This document shows positions 1 to 13,100 of a stretch of 64,000 nt of DNA, in pieces. Each line of letters starts with the position of its first letter. The stretch's first letter is position 1. The position numbers were made by a program, and so were the translations under genes. Under the pieces are notes generated by a model. That model saw only the letters and a list, made by a program, of their open reading frames with translations, had not been told where the DNA came from and did no database searches. The stretch is from Azolla caroliniana. Its lineage: Eukaryota > Polypodiophyta. The DNA lies in the NCBI GenBank assembly GCA_043228905.1, contig JBHGNT010000005.1:7192001-7256000 (forward strand). The letters run 5' to 3'.

Positions 1-905
1 TCTTCTCTATAAAGTATGTCATCCAAGGTTACACACCTTCAAACATAAAATCGAATGAAGGTAAATTGACAAACCACCATATGCTCATATGAATTCAATA
101 TTGATCCCCCAAGGAGAAACTTCGAAGTACAGACATGATCCCATGTCAACTATGACATGCTAGTTTTCCCTTTTCTCTTGCATAACAACATTTGCATTGA
201 GTGTAACACCATTTCAAGAGCTTTCTTCAAACATGCTAACAAAGGAAGACAATAAGATATTATAGAGACCATAATCAATTGGACCACCTTAAGTTGTACA
301 TGAAAATGCCATAATTGAGACTTCTAATACATAAAGTTATCCTCTAATTTTTTTAGATACCTGCTCAATAAGTTTCACTTGGGAAATTTCCACCCCAATT
401 GGATATCCAAGGTGACGACAAATCATACCATAATGTACTAACATTCCTAACCACCCAACTCTTAACACATCTTGTTTTGTACATGAAATGAGGACAAATT
501 TATGCATAGTAATTCTAAACGCTGAAGCATTTGAAAACATTTCCCACACATCTCTTGCCTTACTAATATTTTCTTGATTAAGTACCGAAAACATGATATG
601 GTTATCTACGAGAGCTGGAACAATACATGATTTCCCCGATGGCAACCTCAGTCCAAGCAATTCTTCCTCCACAACCATATTAATTGTGAACAGTAAAGGA
701 CTAACTAGGCGCCTATGTCTAATTGATCTTTGAATAGAAAGAGGTTGGGTTAATCCTCCATTAAACATCATGCGTGAACAAAATACTCCCATCATATGAC
801 CATTAAACTTAAGACATCCGATCACCAAAACCCAAACGAGACATTAACTTATCTATAAATGACCAATCCACATGATCATATGCCTTGTCCATATGCATAA
901 TGCAA
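1..905 (-). mobile_element. Decayed L1-type LINE reverse transcriptase fragment
   Basis: On the minus strand, starting near 900, the translation reads KAYDHVDWSFIDKLMSRLGF and continues through a 163-codon open stretch (828-337) with SIQRSIRHRRLVSPLLFT. These match the layout of plant L1-type LINE reverse transcriptases: AYDxVDW, then the RGIRQG-PLSPLLF block. The catalytic Y/F-A-D-D box is degraded to LVDNH, so the protein is inactive. The fragment continues off the left edge. It lies just upstream of the SAC gene and in the opposite direction. No poly-A tail or target duplication was identified. Family assignment is fairly sure; the exact ends are not. Confidence 0.75.
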
Positions 906-910
906 TAATT

Positions 911-943
<33 letters not shown>

Positions 944-1126
944 GATACATATATGCTTTTTTGTCAGTTTGTTTCATTCTCTCTCCCTAATTCTCTCTTC
1001 TCTTTGCAAACACCAGATCATAATTGCGTTGAAAACCTGAAGAAATTTGAACCCATGTGAAGAAATCGACCGAGAAACTAGGAACTCGTATCTTGTTTTC
1101 ATCAAGTTTCTCCCTTCCCTGAAGCT
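906..1126 (+). promoter_or_regulatory. Putative core promoter and 5' leader of the SAC gene
   Basis: A CT dinucleotide run (about 910-928) is followed directly by an alternating TA stretch (about 929-943) that could serve as a TATA region. A CT-rich leader follows up to the ATG at 1127. CT-rich leaders next to a TATA are common in plant promoters. The start site is inferred, not observed. The promoter abuts the LINE fragment. Confidence 0.35.
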
Positions 1127-4100
1127 ATGCATCAGCTCAGGGTCGCTAGCCCTAAACCTAAAGAAGAAGAAGTAGAAGCGAGTCAAGAAATAGATGAACG
1201 AAATCAACCTTTGGAAAAATTCAGGCTTTACGAAACAAGACAGGTTAGTATATACACTTTTAATCTTTAATTTAGCATGTTTTATGGGTAAATGTTTCTT
1301 ACCATTCTGTTTTTTATGTTTAAATTTGATCTATTCATTGTCTTATTTTCGGTCAGTAAAATGTCCTCACACGCTTTTTTTTTTCCTTTATTTATGTGTT
1401 TGTTATTTTACTTTTGAGTTCTAATATATATTTTTTAATTTCTATTCTAGAGGTTCTACTTGATTGGCAGTGATAAAGGCAAGAGATATTGGAGAGTCTT
1501 GAAAATTGATAGATCTGAGCCATTTGAATTAAACATGAGCGAAGACCCTGTTGTATATACTGAACAAGAATGCAATGATTTGCGGCAACGAATTGGTGAT
1601 GGGAACAAATCCACGGGTGGTCTCAAATTTGTCACCAAAGCTTTTGGGATTGCAGGTTCAAATGTCACTCTTTTGTCAATAAGTGTTGCGTGTCTGTGTT
1701 AATTTCTTCCTCTACCATAATGTCTAAACTGCAATTATGTGTGTCTAATGCTATGATGACTACCTGGTGTTAGAATTTTGGGATCATCCTTTGTGATTCT
1801 CATGTCTTAATGTTTAACGTTTACCTTCATCCATGTGCCTCAATGAAAAATCTTGGGCTAATAAAGCTAACAATATAGGTTATGTTAACATTTTGGAATC
1901 ATATTACCTTGTTTCTTAATGTTTAAGTTGTCTTAACATTGTTAATAATACAGGTTGCATTAAATTTTTGGGATCATACTATCTCATTCTTGTAACGAAG
2001 CGGCGACAAGTGGGAACCATTTCTAACCATGCAATATATGGTATCGAGGAGAGCCAGATCTATACAATTCCAGATTCTACTGTACAGACAGAAGCTTCAA
2101 ACACCAAGGCTGAGTTAAGGTTTGTGTCATTGAAGATCTTGAATTATAATATTACTATGATAACTTGGATCATGGTTATCTTTTATAATATTTCTGTGAG
2201 AAAGAAAGAAAGAAAGAAAGCAAGAAGTTGTATTACTGTATTTTAAGAGGCCAGAATGGTCTTTAAGACCAAACAAGAGTTTACATCTTACAATGTTTTC
2301 TTGTCTTTGAGACGACAAATCAAAATAAATAAACTAAACATCTGGTACTAATCAATCTACATATGTAAGAAATTAAGATTCTAAACTTAGATATAAAAAT
2401 TAAAGGCCATCATCACCCAGCATGAGGGAAGAACCTTCACACTGGGTGACGATGGCCTTTATTTTTCGGTGACAAGGGTGATGAGGCCAAAATTGCCTAT
2501 GAGACTGAACGAGAAAGAAAGCATCATATGTTGATGACTTCTAGAGGTCAAAATCAGCCTATGGGATAAATCATGATTACAAATATGGGCGAATTCATGT
2601 CATCCATACTGAGAGGGAAATAAAAGCTCTAGATTTCCCTAAAGCTTCATGATCATGATCATGATCTTAATGCATGTGGTGGAATGATTTTGGAGATGGT
2701 TTATAAGCATCAAGTGCATAACTAATATGTTTAGGTTGGAGCAGTGGTAATTGGACATTGTATCTGAGGGTGGTAGGTGCCGTTGAACGAGGTTATGACC
2801 ACCTTGAACAAGTACATGTCGATATCCTTGTGTGGATTAGACATGGTGAGCAATGATATTGATGTTTTGGTGGTGGTACTAGTCTCCATGTGCCTTACAT
2901 ATTTGTACTCATGGTTTCTATATCATTGGCAATCCTCTACTCGTGCTATGGTGATTTCTTGGCATGTTGTTAGTGAAGGTGTGGAGCTATGGAAGAAAAA
3001 CTCAGATGATTGTACAATTGTGCCATTGCATCCTGCATGCTAAAATAAGGGTTGATTGCCCATGCTTTTGAAGCTCAAGAAAGATTTGGCCAAACTGTTG
3101 TGGGTCAGCCTTCTCCACGATTTATCGACTGATGGTGGAATATGTACAATATGCCTCTCTGATGTGCATCCACACACAGTGCTCCTTGTTTTTTATCTCC
3201 CATTCACATAATTTGTAATTTTTTTCAGCTCTAAGCATTTTGAAGTGCTTGTCTTGCTTCAATCTCTAGTTGGTGGGAGGAAACTTTGAGTTGGCTTATT
3301 GCTTTATGGGTGCAATGTGACATAGATTTCAATGTGCCTCGGGGTTTGGATGATTCCATCCTTTGATATGTTCATGAACAGATCTTTGTAGTAGGCCATC
3401 TTTTGGGTATAAAGTTTCTATATATGTGGCTGCAGTTCCATTCATCATTTCAGAAAGAAAGAAAGATATATTAATGTCTTTTAAGAGGCCAGAATGGCCG
3501 ATAAACCCAAACAAGAGCTTACCTCTTAATTGTTGCTCATCTTTGAGAGCAAACCAAAATAAATGTAACTAAGTAAAAAAGTAAATAAAAATAGGATAAA
3601 ATGTGACTAAAGAATTTTGTCATCTATACATGTAAAATTCTAAAGTTAGATATATTGTAATTTTGTCTTCAAAAGATTGCTTGCATAGGATGATCCAAAA
3701 TGGAGAGGTTTCAGAAGCAAGGGAACCACCGGTGATGGTGGAAGGTAACAACCTTTATTTGTCAATGATAATGGTGGTGAGATCTTGGTCCATGATACCA
3801 GGGCCTATATGCATGAAAAATTGCTATTGTCCGATCTATTATAATCCCTTTGCAATGTCCTGGTCAGGATCTCGTTGTGTACCCCTTGATTGATTTGTAG
3901 GATTAATAGGAGTGACGGGGCTGAAGAAGATTGTGATTGTTCTTTGTTAATGAACTTGTGTGGCTGCATTGTTGTCCTTCAACAATGTCTTGAGTATCTT
4001 GACTTCTAGCAAGAAAGGCCACAATCACTATTGGTCCTCATTCCATTACCGTGCTAGTGGGCCAAAGCCTTCCTTAAAGAGGCAGTGGTATCTCCCTCTT

Positions 4101-7100
4101 ATTTCATAAAAACAGTGCAATGACAAACATAGGGCTCTTCAGATTCCACTCCCTGATGACACAATTAGCTCATTCTTTCTTCTAGAGGTATTTATGCATA
4201 TCTGCTTACTCAATAGCATGAGATTCACATATCAAGATTATGTTATCAGCATAAAGAATAATGTAGACGGGTGCACCTAATATGTTGATACCCTTGCTGT
4301 TTCCATGTGTGATGTAGTTTGTTACCCCATCGATGCACTGTCCAAAGAGGTCAATGAATTGTCCAAAAATAGGCTTTGGGCTGTCGAAAATTGAGTGGAC
4401 ATATAGGCCTTGGGCCGTTGAAAATTATCTGAATTTGTGCATGCTGAGGGCCTTGTGGAAATATCTGTTGTCTTATCATTGGTCTAGATATGTTTGAGAT
4501 CTATGTCTTCTGTGATGATCCACCCATAGTTGTAGTGATAATGCACCTCAATGTGATTTGTTCAGTCATAGAAAATTGGAACCTTGCTAACTGTATGTTG
4601 CTCAGGTTCTCGCAAATGATCTGAACTAGTCCGATGATGTGGAAGGTAAAGTCCTGTAAGACCTGCCTAAGCCATGCGACTTCACAAAGTTTGGCATTGT
4701 GGGACCAATCATGGAAATCGGATAGTTTCCTAGTTGGAGGGGTCTCTTGACTCGTGGATAGGCACATTCATATGCATGGTCCATGTGTCAGAACCATCCT
4801 TTACTAAGGACACATATATGAGGTGTTCACCTTGTAGTCTTGTGTGATCTTGCTGATGGTTCTGGATGGCCTTCCCAACCTTGTGTGAAGTGAGAAATGT
4901 GGTGGTAGTGAAGTGAGACTCTGATGGCTGCGTTATGAGAAGTTGGTTATGGACATGATACAAGCACTTTGCATAAGAATATCATGCTTGTGGATCCTCA
5001 ATTGAGTTTGGGGGTTATATTTCGCTGATATGTCACAAAGCTGTTGCTGAGTCTTTGCTCTTAAAGAAGTGTAAATCCTAGGCGTGCTTCAAAAAGGCTG
5101 AAATGGCTTATGAAACCAGAAGTTACATTCATGCGAATCTTATGCAAGTCCAAGATAAAGTATAATGAAATTAGACATAGAAGGAAGATATATGAACATA
5201 TTTAGGAGATCAAAATGGCCTATGGAACTGAACAACAGATTACATCTTAACATGTTGTCTCATCTTTGAGAACAACAAAACAAAGTAAATTTAACTAAAT
5301 AAATCAAGGGAGGTTGGGAAGGGGAGAGAAATTTTTAAAAAGACCAGAGATATTTACAGGTATAAGAAGTTGCTTTCAAGTGTGGACTTGACTAAGGACT
5401 TCTTTTTTAGCTGCACATACCCAATTATGCAAAGCTTACAAAGGAATATGCTTGTTGATGAGGCTGAGAGGATGCCATATGAAAACATGTTTGTTTGGAA
5501 TTCTTTTTTAACCCGGACTATACGTCAACGACTCAACAACAACAGATGGACGATTGCTCTCGTGCATGGATCATTTGAACAAGTGAGTATTCTTGTAATT
5601 CTTTCTTACCTTCTGCGTCTGATGAATTAGTCATTTAATAAAAATTTGCAACTTCTGTCAAGTGTTATTTGTCACACGAAATTTGCATATGTACTATTGT
5701 TTACTTCCCATATCTTGTCAGTCCTTTTTGAACCATTTTCTCAAATTATTTGTTCAATTAGACAGTAGCAGCTTATGTGCACATGCTTTCTCTTCCTTTT
5801 CTTGCATGCCATGTTTTAGAAGATAAAATGTGTGCTGGGAATATTTCGACTTTAGAAACACATTTTTAGACTTTAAATTGTAAAAATTTCAACTTGGGTT
5901 CAAGTCATAAGAAACATAATGAAGTGCATATGTCAACCAATCGCACTCATCCACAGATTCAAGTATTCCAGGTGGAGATGTGCAACATAGGTGGAAAAAA
6001 ATGAGGAATACTGCCTTGAACGAGGATGAATTTATATTATCAATTCATAAAGAATCATGTAAATGGTGATATCAATTATTACTGGAAATTAATATATTGG
6101 TGTTCAACACATGCATTGTACAAACTCTATTGTTGGATTGGGGGGGATGTAATTCTAAACATCAAATGAAAAGATTTTTTTTCTGTGCTACAATTGGGTA
6201 TTGAGAAGCAACTTAGGTAGCATCATTGTGCATTCATCATGTAGAAAGTAATGCCTTCTATTTCATTTCAACTTTCTTGAATGCGGGATTCTACCTTTTG
6301 AGGATTATTCTTTATATTGTGAAAGTACTTCGCTTTTATTAGTTTCTGATGCATCTATAGAAAAGATGAACTGAAGTTACTCTATATTGGTGGGAGAAAA
6401 CATCCGTTGTCCAGCAGTAAAATTGAAAGCAGCAGAAACATAAGAATATGTTGTGCTAAAGTTAAATAAAAATGTTGAAAAGCAAACTGTGGCTGCACTG
6501 ATAAATAGTCACAAATTACATTGATCAAATTTTTAGCATGCTTAACTCTGGATTACACTCTTGCTGGATGGTATGCTATAAGTCCTTAGCTATATGCGTG
6601 TTCTCAGCTGTGGACTGCAAATATTACTATGATGCTTGTTCGTGGCTTTGACATACTTTTTGGAGGTGACGGATTTTTTATCTTTGTTTCCTCCAAGTTT
6701 CTGTTTGTAACATCTTATCTACAAAACAAGATCTTATTATCCATGCCAAACCTTAGGGTTTCTGATGCAGGCAAAACAATTGGGTTTTTCTGCATAATTT
6801 ATGGATCTACTGTTAGATGGGTTTAATCAGTGTGTGTATGTAAAATTGTTTTCTATCATTTTGAAACTATCTGAAGGCCGGTTTCAGTAGGAATAATCCC
6901 AAATGTGTCTCATTAGCCTTAGTTTTACTGTTTAAAGATGGAAAAGCATGGTACCATCCCATCTCTGAAATTATTTGTGCAGAGTTGCATTTAGGTATAT
7001 TTATACCGTATTTAATATTCCTGAGATCACCTGCAAATTGTCTTTGATCTTTCAATTGAAACCATTATTTTTGTTTGTACATTTCATTAGTGCTCTTTTT

Positions 7101-10100
7101 ATATGTGCATTCAACAGTGTTCTGTTTTCTTATAGAAAAGTGCATGTCTATGGTTCAGGTAAAGATGTCCATTTTTGGGCGGGTTTTTTCTGTTACTCTC
7201 ATTGCAAGAAGATCTCGCCACTTTGCAGGGACAAGGTAAGACAGGACTGACGACCTTCTTTTTATATTCTATTAATGTTATGCTATTTGTGAATGAGGTT
7301 TCCATGATGATGCAGATACCTTAAAAGAGGAGTTAATGACAAAGGGAGAGTAGCAAATGATGTAGAAACAGAACAAATAATATCAAAGGAAGAGTCTGGG
7401 ATTATGGGATGGGAAGTCTCATCTGTTGTGCAAATGCGGGGCTCCATTCCTCTTTTCTGGTCTCAAGAAGCATCTCGCCTCAGTCCAAAACCAGACATTA
7501 TATGTGAGTTTTGGTTTAACTTTGTTTCCTACCAATAGATCTCAAATAAATCGTAACACATACACAAATTGATTTTTATGGTTGTAGTGCAAGTGAATGA
7601 TCCAACCTATCAGGCAACAAAACTGCATTTCGAAGACCTTGCAAAACGTTATGGAAGTCCTATCATTGTCCTTAATCTTATCAAGGTGCTTCAAAATCTG
7701 AATATATGTTCTTTCTGGCAATTGTGTATTGTGTTGTATCTTTTCTCAGTTATGCATACTGGATGGATGGCATTCACTTACTTTCAAAAGTTAAATTGTC
7801 TCGCCAATCAGACTGTTGAGAAGAGACCTCGCGAAATGATGCTGCGCCGTGAATTTGCAACTGCTGTTGGCTATCTGAACCAGATTTTTGCAGAGGGAGA
7901 GAAATTACATTTCATTCATTGGGACTTCCATAAGTTTGCAAAAAGGTAGATGAATACCATAAAAGTTCAGTTTTACGATCATGTTACAGAGACATTATGG
8001 ATCATTCTTTGATTTGCAGTAAGTCTGCAAATGTTTTAGCAGTGCTTGGGAGAGTTGCTAGTCAAGCACTCGATCTAACTGGGTATTATTATACCGGCAG
8101 ACCTTCAGTTGTGAAGACTAGCACTCATCATTCTAGTGTGGATTTGAGCTCAAAGTAAGGATCTCTTTCTCTCTCATTCTCTGCATGCATATCCAATACC
8201 AAAAGGTTTCAAACTGAATCAATAACAAGCTACTGCAATGCAAACTTCCACAAAATTTATAGTTATCTTGTCTATGAAGAAAGATAACCACATTTCCGTA
8301 ACTCATTGCTTTAGTTTTAAGATGAAAATCCACAAAATCTTGACATAGATGAAAATTCACTAAAATGATTGTGAATAACTGATCAAAACAGAGATGCACT
8401 CGTCAATATCACATGGAAGATAGCAAGGCTTTAGAAAAGTTGAACACAGGATATTTATCTGCAGTAGCTTGATCATAGTGATTGTGGCTATGAGATCTGC
8501 TATTATGGATATGAATCCAAAATTTTCTTGACCATAGTGAATATGACTGGGAGATATCTATATTGTCCATAGTGGTAGGAATATGTCCCGTGAAAATGTA
8601 GCCAGTGGATTTCAGTGGAGGATCTTTCATCTTTCCCAAGTCCATTAATTGTATGTTGAACCTTCTGATATAGTTTTTTTCCCTTCCTTTTCAACCTCCC
8701 ATGAAACCCTTCTTCCATCATTTCCGTCCGTTCCTGTTTTTGGGCATCAATATTTTCCTTTGACTTCATACAGTGGAGAAAGAAGTCTTATTATTATCAA
8801 TTGGTGTGACAGAAACTAAAATCTAGTGAGTGATTTACTGTATAATGTGAGCTCAAATAATATGTTTTGACTGCTAGTGGAACTATCACTCACTTATATT
8901 TGTGATTTATGGAGTTGCTTATGCATAAATGTGAGAAGGTTGTTTTCATTAAACATGCCGATAAGAGTGTTTGTGATGTACTGTGGAATGTGTTCAAATT
9001 ATGGTGTTTCTTATCTTTAGATGAAAAATCACAAATATTATATGATTATTCATGCAAGCAAAATAAATTCTACCACTGAAGCGATCAGATTTCTTCTACA
9101 GTGTTCTTACAGACAGAGATGTTTTGGCGCCAAAAGTTTTGTCGCCCGCGAAAGAGTTGAGAGAATCTTTGACTGACTTAAGTGAATTGCCAAAGTTAAC
9201 AGAGATTGAACCAAAGAGCAGTAAACAGATTGAATTTGTACAAGAAGAGGGTCAAAATGATGGCAAAGATAGAAAGGAACCAAGATATCAGAGTGGGGTT
9301 TTGAGAACAAACTGTATTGACTGCTTGGATCGGACAAATGTTGCTCAATATGCTTATGGCTTGGCTGCCTTAGGTCATCAGTTATTCTCCTTGGGCCTGT
9401 CAGATATTCCCAAGGTTGATCCACACAGCAGTATAGCAGAGGCTCTGATGGATATGTATCAAAATATGGGAGATGCATTGGCATTACAATATGGTGGATC
9501 TGCTGCTCATAATACGGTAAGCAATATTATATGTAAAATATAGCTTGTGAAATGTTTTAGATACCAAACTTTTGTATGGTGTAGTATTCTGTAAAGGTAC
9601 ATTTAATCTTCCTTTTTTACAGGTTTTTCCAGAGAGACATGGTAAGTGGAAGGCAACCACACAATCCCAAGAGTTTTTGAAGTCAATTAAGCGCTATTAC
9701 AGCAATACATACACAGATGGTGAAAAGCAGGATGCCATTAACTTGTGAGGTTATGAAGCTCAGTTCCCCATCTTATCTATGGTTGTCAACTTCATATAAC
9801 TTGAACCTCTTTATTTTACAGGTTCCTTGGATATTTCCAACCACAGGAAGGGAAACCCTCACTTTGGGAGCTGGATTCTGATTATTACTTACACGTTGGA
9901 AGTAATGGTGATGATTCACATGCATCCGATGCTTGGTAAGAGATATTATACCAAGTTAGATTTTTGCTGCGCTAAATCTATGCACTAATTAATTAATTTG
10001 TAGGTCTTTAAAGAAAATAGATTGTTCTGACTCCTAGTATTCTGTAATTTTTTTTTTCCATTGGAGTAAAAAGCCCTTCACACCCAATGCAGCATGTTAA

Positions 10101-13100
10101 TGCAAGTGTATTTGCCTAGGATGTATGTCTTTGAACCATAATTGATGCCTAGTCTATTATCATGCAATATATAAATAAGACGATGACTACATCTTGAAGA
10201 GAGGGTGCTCAATATTATTAGATGCAATATTATTAGATGGGTATCTCAAGGCAAAGCCAAAATCCCCAGAGGTGACCTTTTGTAGTTGAAGAGAGGGTAA
10301 TGTTATCAGATGGATATCTCAAGGCAAAGCCAAAATCCCCAGAGGTGACCTTTTGTAGTTGAAGAGAGGGTAATGTTATCAGATGGATATCTCAAGGCAA
10401 AGCCAAAATCCTAGACATATTTTGTAGAATTTCAGTGAAGAATGTCGCCATGCTCTAACTGCAGTTCTCATGCAAACATGAAATGGCAAAGTTATAAATG
10501 TTCATTGGCCATCCTTGCAATTTGCACTTTGTTTTGGGGAGCACTATATTTTACCTAGAGGTGGGACTTTTCAAGAAAGACTGGAACTCGCAAAAATAAC
10601 ACAAAAAAGTAATGGTTATGTGTCTATTGACACTGTTTATTGATCACAAATAAAAAAACTTGATCTCTGTGCCCATTGATGCCATTTATTGAACACAAAT
10701 AAGAACCGTAATACAAATATCAAATAAAGCTAAGCATGCTGTCTCATCATTGAGAACAACAAACAATAAATATAACCAAATATAGGGTGCCAAACTTAGA
10801 CTGAAACTTGTGCCTTAGAAAAATCTTTGACATGGGCTGCTCCAATGCAGAGATCTTGGAAGCACCTTTGGTGCTAGGTTCATAATGGCCTTTATTTGTC
10901 GCTGACAAGAATCGGAGGGCCCTGGCCTGCAGGCAAAACACAATGCTATTGCCCCATCAACACTTGTGTAGTGTCCTTTTATAGGCTTGGCCCTCCATGG
11001 TAAGGACATGGAGGGTCAGTATGTGATCCAAAGTTGTAACCCCTTTTGAAATACTGCATGTCCAGCTGAAGGCAGCCAGTTCTCTCTGCTCATATATTCA
11101 ATTCTGCCTCTAGGATCCCGCAGTATAGTGCAGCCAAGTAATGGCCAATCATAACCGTCCTGTAATTGCTTGGCATCATGGGGTCTCCACTTATGAAGAT
11201 TGGCACAATGATATGTTCTGTCCAGCTAGCAAGGAAACTGCCACACATGGCTCTATTAAAGATGTCCTCTAGCAACTGGAGCAAGGTGTCCCGGGCATAG
11301 ATAAAGTGTTCACCTACCAACCCATTATTATCTTGGTCGTTTTCTACATTTATTGGAGTAAAAAAGGTAGATTCAAGTGGGTGTGAGCCGTGTGTGTGTG
11401 TGGGGGGGGGGGGGGGGGGTTTACCCAGGGATACAGGGATACCATATAAAACTTTTTGCATATTCATGCCACACCTGAGATGAGGTCAATTGGTTGGTAG
11501 ATTGCCTCTCATAATACATTTTCCATGCTCCTTTACTTCTTGGATTAGGAACAAACGATAGACAGGTGTGATCCCTTCTTCTTCAGGACGCATCGGAAGG
11601 TTTCTCTTACGTACTTTGTGTTGCAATAGTCTCCTTATATCACGACTTTCCTCATCATACCAGGTTTGGTTGTATTGCCCGTCGTGTAGGGGGAATGGCA
11701 GTTGTGGCTGCTTTTTGCAATGGCTTTGACAATCTGCTAGGGGTGGGAAAAGATCTAAATCTAGTGTGTCATTGTATATGCCACAACTATCTTTGTGTTA
11801 AATTGGTGTTTAGACTGCCCACTTTTTGTTCTTAGCATATGCACACTTTGTGCATCCATTTTTAGATATGCATGATCTGGTGGCAAGGCAATATGTCTAC
11901 CACAGATAATGAACCCTCTTGTTTCTGGTATAAGAGATGGAGATTCCATAAGGTAATCAACTATGTTTGCACCTCCTTCAGTTCCAACATGTCAAAGCAT
12001 ATGATCTGGGCCATTATGACAAACCATTATGTATCATGAATCCATGTGCACTTTTCAAGGTTAGAAAGTGTTCGCCATATTCCGTTACTTCTCTCTTATC
12101 TTGATCTTGTCACTTCTAAGCCATTTTGACAGACCATTATGTATCACAAATCCATGTACACTTCTCAAGGCTAGAAAGTGTTTGCCATATTCTGTTACTT
12201 CCTTCATATCTTGAGCTTGTCACTTCAGGGCCATTATAACAAAACATTTTGTATCAGTCCATGTACACTTCTCAAGGCTAGAAAGTGTGTGCCCTATTCT
12301 GTTAATTCACTCATATCTTGAGCTGCTTTAGACCAATGTCTTCTGCCATTCAGTCTCCATACATGGCTTCGCATGTGACAGATATAGTTGTTTGTTCATT
12401 TGTAGTTCATGCATTGAAGTACTTCCAATAGCACTATATCCCCCATACTAGCAAATATTATGATATCATCATATAATGGTAGATATGGTGATTCTCTGAG
12501 AGGTGCAAGCCATCACCCAGGCAGATGGAAAGTAGTAAATTTCAATTTATAGCTCTCTAAGATCCCCCCTGTTGATTCATATCCACAGTTAATGCACATC
12601 TACATCATTATCCACAACATGCACTCTACTGCACATATCTATTTCCAAGAACCACAAACTAAATTGTGGTTTTTTTATACGCTTTTAAAGCCAACTCTTT
12701 TCTATAGAATAGACATTTGGGAAGCAAGCTTTCATAAGGCACATACGTGGACAGATGTGGAGAGACTTTTAGTCTCAATGATTGTCTGCATGGTAAGGAG
12801 CAGAGGTGGAGAAACTTTTAGTCTCAATGATTGCCCCTTGATATAATGCAGGCAGAGATGAAGCAGCCCCAATAATCATGAAGACATTATTTAAATCACT
12901 GATAGATATCCAATTGCTTTGGGACTTCCATGAACAAAGGTACTCAAGGTTGACAGTAGTGATTTCTACCTATAGTGTCATCAAAACAACTTGCTGAACA
13001 TGAGATAGTCATTAGTGGTATGTTAAAATGCAACATTGGTTTGAGTCGCATGGCATACACATAAATGCACTATCCTCTTTTCAATGTAACTTGCATTGTC

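Noticed and set aside
9107-9484. 125-codon minus-strand open frame
   Set aside because: Exact antisense shadow of SAC exon 10, which carries the catalytic motif.
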